The translations under genes and the position numbers were made by a program. This document shows, one piece after another, positions 52,587-59,873 of a DNA stretch of 64,000 bases. The notes beneath the pieces are model-generated. The model worked only from the letters and a program-made list of their open reading frames with translations, searched no databases and was not told the DNA's origin. The stretch lies in contig NZ_MUZR01000008.1 in the NCBI RefSeq assembly GCF_001995255.1, positions 79,939 through 143,938 of the forward strand, read 5' to 3'. Source of the stretch: Thioalkalivibrio halophilus (lineage in GTDB: Bacteria > Pseudomonadota > Gammaproteobacteria > Ectothiorhodospirales > Ectothiorhodospiraceae). Positions within the stretch are counted from its first letter, which is position 1, and every line of letters starts with the position of its first letter.

Positions 52587-53717
52587 TTACCCGCCCGGCA
52601 GGGCCTCGCGCAGCCCCTCCACCGCGCGGTCCAGATCCGCGGTCTCGTGGTAGAAATGCGGGGAGAAACGGATCCCGCCGCCGCGCATGGCGCACAGGAT
52701 GCCGTCCGCCTGCAGCCGGTGGTAGACGGTCTCCAGCGGGGTATCCCCCAGCAGGCCCGCGGAGGGGCGGAAGGTCAGGATGCCGGCGCGGCGGTGGCGG
52801 GCACTGAGGATCTCGCAGCCCAGTCCGCGCAGGCGATCCTCGAGATGCAGCCAGTGCTCCCGGATCTCTTCGTCCACCCGGTCCATGCCGGTTTCCAGCA
52901 ACAGCGACAGACTGCCATGGAGCGCCTGGATGCCCAGCATGTTGGGGCTGCCGGGCTCGAAACGCCGGGCGCCGGGCGAGGGCGTCAGCGCGGGATTGTC
53001 GAAGTCGCCGGCGTGCTCGAGCATGTGCCAGCCGTATTCGTTCAGCTGCAGGCGATCACGGACCTCCGGATTGACGTAGAACAGACCGATGCCTTCCGGA
53101 GCCAGCATCCACTTGTGCGCGTCGGCCATCACAAAATCCGCACGGCATCCCGGGGCGTCAAAGGGCAGGGCGCCCAGATGCTGGATGGCATCCACGCAGA
53201 ACAGGATGCCGCGCCCGTGCAGCTCGTTGCCGAGGAACTGAACGTCCATGCGCAGGCCCGAGTCATAGCGCACCGCACTCGCGGACACCAGGGCCGTGGC
53301 TTGGTCGCAGGCCCGCAGCAGATCCAGCTCGGGCTCCTCGCCGATGGCGACCTCCCGGACTTCCAGGTCGTAACGTTGGGCAGCGGCGTGCCATACCACG
53401 CGGTTGGAGGGAAACTCCCCCTCGGGAATCACGATGTTCTGCCCCGGTTGCCAGGGCAGACCGAAGGCCACCATGGACAGCGCCTCCGAGGTGTTCTTCA
53501 CGAAGGCCACGTCTTCCGCCTCGGGTGCACCGATCAGTTGCCGCGCCAGCTCCCGTGTGGCGGCGATGGTTTCCAGCCAGCGTCCATAACCCCGCGAGCC
53601 GTAATGCAGGTTCTCGCGGGCGAAGGCCTCGACCGCTTCGGCGGTGCGCCGGGGCCACGGTCCGACCGCGGCATGGTTGAGGTGGATGATGTCCTTGTGG
53701 GGGAATTCCGGGTGCAT
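52587..53717 (-). CDS. class V aminotransferase of unknown substrate
   Basis: A 376-residue PLP enzyme with the NifS/kynureninase-like fold. The PLP lysine is in ADAHKWMLAPEGIG near residue 210. The opening HLNHAAVGPWPRRTAEAV resembles isopenicillin-epimerase/EgtE-like members rather than IscS or SufS, whose active-site Cys loop is absent. AAGGAGGG lies before the ATG. It is divergent from the radical SAM gene; a common regulation is possible. Confidence 0.8.
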   Translation of the reverse strand: MHPEFPHKDIIHLNHAAVGPWPRRTAEAVEAFARENLHYGSRGYGRWLETIAATRELARQLIGAPEAEDVAFVKNTSEALSMVAFGLPWQPGQNIVIPEGEFPSNRVVWHAAAQRYDLEVREVAIGEEPELDLLRACDQATALVSASAVRYDSGLRMDVQFLGNELHGRGILFCVDAIQHLGALPFDAPGCRADFVMADAHKWMLAPEGIGLFYVNPEVRDRLQLNEYGWHMLEHAGDFDNPALTPSPGARRFEPGSPNMLGIQALHGSLSLLLETGMDRVDEEIREHWLHLEDRLRGLGCEILSARHRRAGILTFRPSAGLLGDTPLETVYHRLQADGILCAMRGGGIRFSPHFYHETADLDRAVEGLREALPGG

Positions 53718-53854
53718 GACGCCCTCCTTTCAGGTTCGGCGAGGGTAACCCACACTGCCGCAGGGGTGGTAACCTGAGAGTCACGCGAAATCTCTTGTCC
53801 GCCCGCGAGGTGCTTGATAACGTACGCGTCGCTGTTTCCCTGACGCCGCTCACC

Positions 53855-53904
53855 ACCGAGGCGGCAGCCCTCGCCCCGAAGGCCCGCCGTGTGACCGCCT
53901 CGGT
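53855..53904. promoter_or_regulatory. inverted repeat in the divergent regulatory gap
   Basis: ACCGAGGCGG (53855-53864) and CCGCCTCGGT (53895-53904) form a perfect 10-bp stem around a 30-base loop. The 266-bp gap also holds GGTAACC twice (53744-53750 and 53768-53774), 24 bp apart. These could be operators or an RNA structure; no T-run follows. Confidence 0.35.
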
Positions 53905-53983
53905 CCCGAAGTAACCGTAATTCCCACGATCGCGACGGCCCGGGGGCCGGAGCGGGCGCATCGACCGTCGACAGGAGGCACGG

Positions 53984-55354
53984 ATGAATTCCGTTCTCAA
54001 GTTCTACCGGGACCCGGAGATGGGCTCGATCGAGCCACGTGACTTCAAGGTCTACAACGATCGCAACCTGGATCGGATCGAAGCCCTCGAGCGCGTGCCC
54101 GAATCCATGCGTTTCGACATGCGCGTGGTGGCCAGCGTGCTGCCATTCCGGATCAACGAGTACGTGATCGACGAGCTGATCGACTGGGACAATATCCCGG
54201 ACGACCCGATGTTCCAGCTCACCTTCCCGCAGCGGGAGATGCTGTCCCCGGAGGCCTACGAGCGGATGGCTGCGCTGCATCGCCGCGGGGCCGAGCGCAA
54301 GGAGATCGCGGCCCTGGCGAAGGAGCTGCGGGATGAGCTGAACCCGCATCCGGCCGGCCAGATGGAACTGAACCGGCCCAGCGAGGATGACGGCGAGGTC
54401 ATGAACGGCCTGCAGCACAAGTATCGCGAGACGGTGCTGTTCTTCCCCAGTCAGGGACAGACCTGCCATTCGTACTGCACCTTCTGCTTCCGCTGGGCCC
54501 AGTTCGTGGGGGACAAGGAACTGCGCATCGCCTCCACCGATGCCGATCTGCTGCACCAGTACTTGCGCCAGCACCCGGCGATCTCCGATCTTCTGATGAC
54601 CGGTGGCGATCCGATGGTCATGAAAACCAGGAACCTGCGCGGCTATCTCGAAGCTCTGCTGGAACCCGGGCTGGAGCATGTCCAGACGGTGCGGATCGGG
54701 ACCAAGGCGCTGTCCTTCTGGCCCTACCGTTTCGTGACCGAAAGTGATGCCGATGACCTGCTGCGGCTGCTGGAACAGCTGGTCGAGGGCGGCAAGCACG
54801 TGGCGCTCATGGCGCATTACAACCATCCCAACGAGCTGCGCACGCCGATCGCCCGCGAGGCGATTCGCCGGGTGCGTGACACCGGCGCCGAGATCCGTGC
54901 TCAGGGGCCGCTGCTGCGCCACATCAACGACGACGCGCAGGCCTGGGCCGATCTGTGGCGCGAGCAGGTGCGGCTCGGGATCATTCCGTACTATATGTTC
55001 GTGGAACGTGACACCGGCGCCCGGCGCTACTTCGAGGTGCCGCTGGCGCGTGCATGGGAGATCTACCGCGAGGCGATGCAGCAGGTCTCGGGGCTGGCTC
55101 GCACCGCGCGCGGGCCATCCATGAGCGCCGATCCGGGCAAGGTGGAGATCCAGGGCGTGACCGAGATCCACGGGGAGAAGGTCTTCGTGCTGCGCTTCAT
55201 CCAGGGTCGCAACCCGGACTGGGTGCAGCGTCCGTTCTTTGCCCGCTACGACGAGAACGCCACCTGGCTGAATCAGCTGAAACCGGCTTTCGGTGAAGAG
55301 AAATTCTTCTTCGAGGACGAATTCGAGGCGATGAAGGCCGGCCACGGGGTCTGA
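53984..55354 (+). CDS. KamA-like radical SAM protein
   Basis: A 456-residue radical SAM enzyme related to lysine 2,3-aminomutase. The cluster motif CxxxCxxC is Cys161, Cys165 and Cys168 (CHSYCTFC) and the SAM-binding GGDP is at 207-210. The glycine-rich PLP motif of classical lysine aminomutases (PGGGGK) is missing; a single Lys386 in ADPGKVEI is at about the same place. So PLP binding and lysine as substrate are uncertain. It has a strong AGGAGG site. The gene is 3 bp before bioA, so the two are surely co-transcribed. Confidence 0.82.
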   Translation: MNSVLKFYRDPEMGSIEPRDFKVYNDRNLDRIEALERVPESMRFDMRVVASVLPFRINEYVIDELIDWDNIPDDPMFQLTFPQREMLSPEAYERMAALHRRGAERKEIAALAKELRDELNPHPAGQMELNRPSEDDGEVMNGLQHKYRETVLFFPSQGQTCHSYCTFCFRWAQFVGDKELRIASTDADLLHQYLRQHPAISDLLMTGGDPMVMKTRNLRGYLEALLEPGLEHVQTVRIGTKALSFWPYRFVTESDADDLLRLLEQLVEGGKHVALMAHYNHPNELRTPIAREAIRRVRDTGAEIRAQGPLLRHINDDAQAWADLWREQVRLGIIPYYMFVERDTGARRYFEVPLARAWEIYREAMQQVSGLARTARGPSMSADPGKVEIQGVTEIHGEKVFVLRFIQGRNPDWVQRPFFARYDENATWLNQLKPAFGEEKFFFEDEFEAMKAGHGV

Positions 55355-55357
55355 TCC

Positions 55358-56716
55358 ATGAGCAACGAAGACGTACGCCGGCGGGACCTGCGTGCCCTGT
55401 GGCATCCCTGTACCCAGATGAAGGATTACGGGGAGGAGGGCACGCTTCCCCTGCTGCCGATCGAGCGGGGCGAGGGCGTGTGGCTGTACGATTTCGACGG
55501 CAACCGTTATCTGGATGCCATCAGCTCCTGGTGGGTGAACCTGTTCGGCCACGCCAATCCGCGCATCAACGACGCGCTAAAGGACCAGGTCGACCGCCTG
55601 GAGCACGTCATCCTGGCCGGCTGCACCCATGAACCGGTGGTGGAGCTGAGCGAACGCCTGATCGACATAACGCCGGCGGGCCTCGATCGGGTGTTCCTGG
55701 CCGACAACGGCTCGGCCGGCGTGGAAGCGGCGCTCAAAATGAGCTTCCACTACTGGCGCAATGTCGGCCAGCCGCAGAAGATTCGCTTCATCGGGCTCTC
55801 CAACGCCTATCACGGGGAGACCATCGGGGCCCTCTCGGTCAGTGACGTGCCGCTGTACCGGCATACCTACGAGCCGCTGATGCTGGACGTGATCAATGTC
55901 CCGGGGCCCGACTGCTTTCACCGCGAGCCGGGCGAGGACTGCGCCGATGTGGCGCGCCGCCAGTTCGCGCACATGGAACAGGCGCTGGAACGCCACGCCC
56001 ACGAGGTCGCCGCGGTCATCGTCGAGCCGCTGGTGCAGTGCGCCGGTCACATGCGCATGTTCGACCCGGAATACCTGCGCCTGCTGCGCGAGGCTTGCGA
56101 CCGCCATGGCGTGCACCTGATCGCCGACGAGATCGCGGTGGGCTTCGGCCGTACCGGGACCCTGTTCGCCTGCGAGCAGGGGCCGATCACGCCCGATTTC
56201 CTGTGCCTGTCGAAGGGCCTGACCGGCGGTTATCTGCCGATGGCGGCGCTGCTGACCACCGATACGGTCTATCAGGCGTTCTACGACGATTACGAAAAGC
56301 TCAACATGTTCCTGCACTCGCATTCCTACACCGGGAACCCTCTGGCGTGCCGGGCCGCGCTGGCAACGCTGGACATCTTCGAGTCCGAACCGGTGCTGGA
56401 GCGCAATCGCGAGCTGGCTGCGCACATCGCGCGCCGCCTGGAGCCGCTCAATGATCACCCGCACGTGGCCGACGTGCGCCAGCACGGCATGATCGCCGCG
56501 GTCGAGCTGGTGCAGGACAAGGCCAGCCGGACCCCGTATCCGTGGCAGGAACGGCGGGGGCTCGACATCTACCGGCACGGTCTGACCCGGGGAGCGCTGC
56601 TGCGCCCGCTGGGCAATGTCTCCTATCTCATGCCCCCCTACGTGATCACCGAGGAGCAGATCGACTTCCTCGTGGACGTCATGGGCGAGGGCATCGACAT
56701 CGCCACCCGCGACTGA
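55358..56716 (+). CDS. bioA: adenosylmethionine-8-amino-7-oxononanoate aminotransferase
   Basis: A 452-residue class III aminotransferase in biotin synthesis. ISSWWVNLFGHANPRI and the PLP lysine in LSKGLTGGYLPMAA are typical of BioA. The amino donor is SAM in most bacteria and lysine in Bacillus-type enzymes. No other biotin gene is here; the partner is the KamA-like gene immediately upstream. Its end faces the dif site. Confidence 0.9.
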   Translation: MSNEDVRRRDLRALWHPCTQMKDYGEEGTLPLLPIERGEGVWLYDFDGNRYLDAISSWWVNLFGHANPRINDALKDQVDRLEHVILAGCTHEPVVELSERLIDITPAGLDRVFLADNGSAGVEAALKMSFHYWRNVGQPQKIRFIGLSNAYHGETIGALSVSDVPLYRHTYEPLMLDVINVPGPDCFHREPGEDCADVARRQFAHMEQALERHAHEVAAVIVEPLVQCAGHMRMFDPEYLRLLREACDRHGVHLIADEIAVGFGRTGTLFACEQGPITPDFLCLSKGLTGGYLPMAALLTTDTVYQAFYDDYEKLNMFLHSHSYTGNPLACRAALATLDIFESEPVLERNRELAAHIARRLEPLNDHPHVADVRQHGMIAAVELVQDKASRTPYPWQERRGLDIYRHGLTRGALLRPLGNVSYLMPPYVITEEQIDFLVDVMGEGIDIATRD

Positions 56717-56765
56717 CGACACGGCGCGTAATCAGCGTAAACCGATTCCTTCCTGTGTCCATGTA

Positions 56766-56793
56766 ATGTCGCATAATGAATATTATGTTAAAT
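56766..56793 (+). other. dif: dif site (XerC/XerD chromosome dimer resolution)
   Basis: A 28-bp site: XerC arm ATGTCGCATAA (56766-56776), centre TGAATA (56777-56782), XerD arm TTATGTTAAAT (56783-56793). The XerD arm equals the E. coli dif arm at all 11 positions, the centre differs at one of six, and the XerC arm at four outer positions. It sits in an AT-rich gap between convergent genes, the expected place. Only one such site is seen in the window. Confidence 0.93.
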
Positions 56794-56836
56794 CGTGTAG
56801 ATGGACGGAGAAGCACGCTCGTCTGCGTGCACCCCT

Positions 56837-57589
56837 TCAGTCGAGACTCGCGATCACGCGAGCAAGAAGACGTTTGACCTGCTCCATCCCGGTTTCCAGA
56901 TTGCGCCCGATCTCGTCCATGGTGATCTCGCCCTTGCTGCGCCCGGCGGCACGGTTGGCAATCACCGCACAGGCGGCATAACTGAGGCCCAGCTCCCGAG
57001 CCAGGGCCGTTTCCGGCATGCCGGTCATCCCCACCAGGTCACAGCCGTCTCGTTCCATGCGGTCGATCTCCGCCGCGGTTTCGAGCCTCGGTCCCTGGGT
57101 AGCACCGTAGGTCCCCTGCTCGCAGACAGGCAGTTCCAGCTCGCCGGCTGCGTTCAGAAGTTTTTCGCGAACCTCGGGACAGTACGGCCAGGTCATGTCT
57201 ACATGGGTGACCTCGTCCAGGTGGCCACCTTCGAAATAGGTGTTCGCGCGCGACCAGGTGTAGTCGATGATCTGGTCGGGGATTGCCAGCTGCCCCGGCT
57301 GCATGCATTCGGTTATGCCGCCGACCGCCGCCACCGCGATGGCGGCCTCGACCCCGGTGTTGTGCAGGGCCCAGATATTGGCGCGATAGTTCACCTGATG
57401 TGGCGGGATGGTGTGACGCGCCCCGTGCCGCGGCAGGAACACCGTCTCAATGCCGTTGAGGTGTCCGAACACCAGCGGGCCGGAGGGTTCGCCATACGGC
57501 GTGTGCATCACCCGACGGTGGGTGATCTCCAGGTCCTTCAGTCGGGTCAGTCCGGTGCCGCCAATGATGGCCAGTCGGGGTGCGGTCAT
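56837..57589 (-). CDS. S-methyl-5'-thioinosine phosphorylase
   Basis: A 250-residue purine-nucleoside-phosphorylase-family enzyme (MTAP branch). IIGGTGLTRL, PRHGARHTIPPH and NYRANIWAL are typical, and the base-binding site has Asn (AVIANRAAG) where adenine-specific MTAP has Asp. This favours a 6-oxopurine substrate as in P. aeruginosa PA3004, producing hypoxanthine. It starts 37 bp after hpt, whose product uses hypoxanthine. Confidence 0.87.
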   Translation of the reverse strand: MTAPRLAIIGGTGLTRLKDLEITHRRVMHTPYGEPSGPLVFGHLNGIETVFLPRHGARHTIPPHQVNYRANIWALHNTGVEAAIAVAAVGGITECMQPGQLAIPDQIIDYTWSRANTYFEGGHLDEVTHVDMTWPYCPEVREKLLNAAGELELPVCEQGTYGATQGPRLETAAEIDRMERDGCDLVGMTGMPETALARELGLSYAACAVIANRAAGRSKGEITMDEIGRNLETGMEQVKRLLARVIASLD

Positions 57590-57626
57590 CGCGCGCTCTC
57601 GTGATTCGCTGGTCGGGTATGGTGTC

Positions 57627-58178
57627 TCAGTTTTCGGCCACGGCAAATATGCCGGGCGCGTTGCGCAGATAGTCCTGGTAGTCCATCCCGTAGCCGAACA
57701 GATAGCGGTTCGGCGCTTCGAGGGCGGCATGGTCGGCCGTAATCGACGGGTCCCGCTCGGGGGTGGCCTTGTCCACCAGCACGATGGTGACCAGGCGACG
57801 GGCGCCCTGCTCCCGGCAGAAGTTCTGGATGCCGGCCAGGGTGATGCCGCCGTCGAGGATGTCGTCGACGATCACGACGGTGCGTCCCTGCATGGACTGG
57901 TGCGGCAGGGACAGCCAGTGCAGCTGTTCCTCGCCGCGCGTGGCGCCGCGATAGCGGGTAGCGTGCAGGTAATCGACCTGCATGGGGAAGGACCAGCGGG
58001 TGAGCAGCCCGCCCAGCAGGACCACTCCGCCGTTCATCACGCCCAGCACCAGCGGGTTCTCGTCCGCCAGTTGATGCGCGGTGCGTTCGGCCAGTCGGTC
58101 GATGGCGGTTTCCACCGCGTCACGGCTGTACAGACAGTCGGCGTCGCGGAGCGTGGCACGTGCCTGTTCGGGATTCAT
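57627..58178 (-). CDS. hpt: hypoxanthine-guanine phosphoribosyltransferase
   Basis: A 183-residue type I PRTase. The PRPP loop VVIVDDILDGGIT is intact near residue 100. It salvages hypoxanthine to IMP. ATG 58178 begins MNPEQARATLRDA; the 228 bases upstream in frame lack the conserved residues. With the methylthioinosine phosphorylase gene it forms a salvage pair. Confidence 0.93.
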   Translation of the reverse strand: MNPEQARATLRDADCLYSRDAVETAIDRLAERTAHQLADENPLVLGVMNGGVVLLGGLLTRWSFPMQVDYLHATRYRGATRGEEQLHWLSLPHQSMQGRTVVIVDDILDGGITLAGIQNFCREQGARRLVTIVLVDKATPERDPSITADHAALEAPNRYLFGYGMDYQDYLRNAPGIFAVAEN

Positions 58179-58253
58179 GCGGGTCCCCGGTCGTCTGGGG
58201 CCGGAAGCGGAGTCCCGGCCTGCGGGCGTGGCGAATGCCCCGCCCCGAAACAG

Positions 58254-58281
58254 GACCGGCCGACGCTGGGGCCGGCCGGTC
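58254..58281. terminator. hairpin between hpt and the dsrE-like gene
   Basis: An 8-bp stem GACCGGCC / GGCCGGTC encloses a 12-base loop. It could end the dsrE-like transcript; no clean T-run follows. Confidence 0.4.
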
Positions 58282-58306
58282 ACTCGACGGATTCCGTCGC
58301 TTCGCC

Positions 58307-58675
58307 TCAGTAGGTGAAGGTGACGGTGTCGTCGTCCATCGCCTCGGAGATCACGTAGGCGCCGCCCACGGTTTCCTCGACTTCGTCGATCAGGTCGTTG
58401 CCCCACAGGTCCAGCGTCGGGGTGCAGACCTTCAGCACGACGCCGGCTTCGTGGGCGTCCTTGATGAAGTCGTAGACGCTCTTGCTGCTGCCTTCCTGCA
58501 CGAACAGATTCTCGGCCACGCCCTTCTTGGCCAGTTCGCCGGCACGGCCGGTCATCACGACCTCGACGTCGTATTCCATGGCGGCGGCCACGGTGGCCTG
58601 GAAGAACGGAGCGCCGAGTTCGGACGGATTGTTCGGGTCGGTGTTGACCATGACGATCATGAGCTTATCGGCCAT
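58307..58675 (-). CDS. DsrE/DsrF-like family protein
   Basis: A 122-residue cytosolic protein with the DsrE fold; Cys84 in LKVCTPTLDL is at the conserved persulfide position. The family carries sulfane sulfur (DsrE, TusD) in sulfur oxidisers and in tRNA thiolation. GGAG lies upstream of the ATG. It is a monocistronic gene, with its own AT-rich promoter, not next to dsr, tusA or rhodanese genes. The precise role is unknown. Confidence 0.83.
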   Translation of the reverse strand: MADKLMIVMVNTDPNNPSELGAPFFQATVAAAMEYDVEVVMTGRAGELAKKGVAENLFVQEGSSKSVYDFIKDAHEAGVVLKVCTPTLDLWGNDLIDEVEETVGGAYVISEAMDDDTVTFTY

Positions 58676-58705
58676 GACGATTCTCCATCATTGTGGGATT
58701 GGTTA

Positions 58706-58733
58706 AGTATATTATTAGCAGCTCAGTGTCGAA
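58706..58733 (-). promoter_or_regulatory. promoter for the dsrE-like gene
   Basis: On the minus strand TTCGAC (58733-58728) and TATACT (58711-58706) are 16 bp apart, 30 bases before the start. The stretch is AT-rich against its surroundings. Confidence 0.55.
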
Positions 58734-58793
58734 CCGGTGGCGCATTATAGGCGGGTCGGTAGCCCGGCGCCAACGGGGCGGCAAACGCTGCGG

Positions 58794-59846
58794 TCAGGAA
58801 CCCTTCGTCGGGCTTGCATGGCCCGCTTCCAGCCAGGCGTGCAGCTGGACGCGCAGGGCCTCGCGACGGCGCGGATCGCTCTCCACGGCCCGGGCGTGCA
58901 TGCGCCGCAGGCGCGCCCGGGTGTCGGCATTCTGCTGGTGTTCGCGCAGGTGATCGAGGATTGTATCGGCCTCCTGCGGGCGATTGCAGATCAGGATCAT
59001 GTCGCAGCCCGCCTCCAGGGCTGCGTCCGCCCGCTCGGCGGGCGAGCCCATGGTTTCGGCGCCGGCCATCGCGAGGTCGTCGGAGAAGATCGCCCCCTGG
59101 AAGCCCGTCTCACGGCGCAGGATGGCCTGAAGCCAGGTACGGGAGAATCCGGCGGGCCGCGCATCCACAGCGGAATACACTACATGCGCCGGCATCATCC
59201 CTTCCAGATGCCCTGTCAGTGGCCGGAATGCCTCGATATCTCCGGCCTCGATCTCGGCCAGCGGGCGCGGATCCTCCGGCACGGCCACGTGCGAGTCTGC
59301 GGCCACGGCCCCGTGTCCGGGGAAATGCTTGCCCACCGAGGCCATGCCGGCGGCGGTCAGACCGCGTACGAATGCCAGCCCGAGTTCCGCGATCACCGCG
59401 GGATCGTCATGAAATGCACGGTCGCCGATGACTTCGCTGATCTCCAGATCCCGGTCCAGCACTGGCGTAAAGCTGAAATCGATGCCCACCGACTGCAGCT
59501 CCAGGGCAAGCAGTTCGCCGGCGGCACGGGCCAGTTCGCGCGCCCGTGTCGGCACCTGGTCATGCAGCTCCCCGAGGCTGCGCATCGGCGGGAAGCGGGT
59601 GAAGCCCTCGCGCAGGCGCTGTACCCGCCCTCCTTCCTGATCCACCGCGATCAGCAGTTCGGGGCGCTCACGGCGGATCGCGCCGGTCAGGGCGCGCACC
59701 TGTTCGGGCCCGCCGACATTGCGGTCGAACAGGATCACCCCGCCGGTCGCGGGGTGCTGAAGGCGTTCGCGGTCTTCGGTGGTCAGTTCGGTGCCGACGA
59801 GGTCGAGCATGACCACGCCGGGCGGGCGGGGATCCTGTGTGCGCAT
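58794..59846 (-). CDS. nagZ: beta-N-acetylhexosaminidase NagZ
   Basis: A 350-residue family 3 glycosidase of murein recycling. The signature KHFPGHGAVAADSH near residue 180 is intact. NagZ cleaves GlcNAc-anhydroMurNAc peptides in the cytosol. It lies 27 bp downstream of uvrB on the same strand. Length is normal. Confidence 0.94.
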   Translation of the reverse strand: MRTQDPRPPGVVMLDLVGTELTTEDRERLQHPATGGVILFDRNVGGPEQVRALTGAIRRERPELLIAVDQEGGRVQRLREGFTRFPPMRSLGELHDQVPTRARELARAAGELLALELQSVGIDFSFTPVLDRDLEISEVIGDRAFHDDPAVIAELGLAFVRGLTAAGMASVGKHFPGHGAVAADSHVAVPEDPRPLAEIEAGDIEAFRPLTGHLEGMMPAHVVYSAVDARPAGFSRTWLQAILRRETGFQGAIFSDDLAMAGAETMGSPAERADAALEAGCDMILICNRPQEADTILDHLREHQQNADTRARLRRMHARAVESDPRRREALRVQLHAWLEAGHASPTKGS

Positions 59847-59873
59847 GGGCGGGTCCGGGGTGTCAGGGGCGCA

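Noticed and set aside
53718..53983. Lysine, glycine or TPP riboswitch
   Set aside because: Fragments such as GAGGTGC, CTCTCAGG and CTGAGA occur, but not in the order and pairing of those aptamers on either strand.
53984..55354. EpmB (EF-P lysine aminomutase) identity for the radical SAM protein
   Set aside because: The protein is about 110 residues longer than EpmB, lacks a canonical PLP-lysine motif and is not near efp or epmA.
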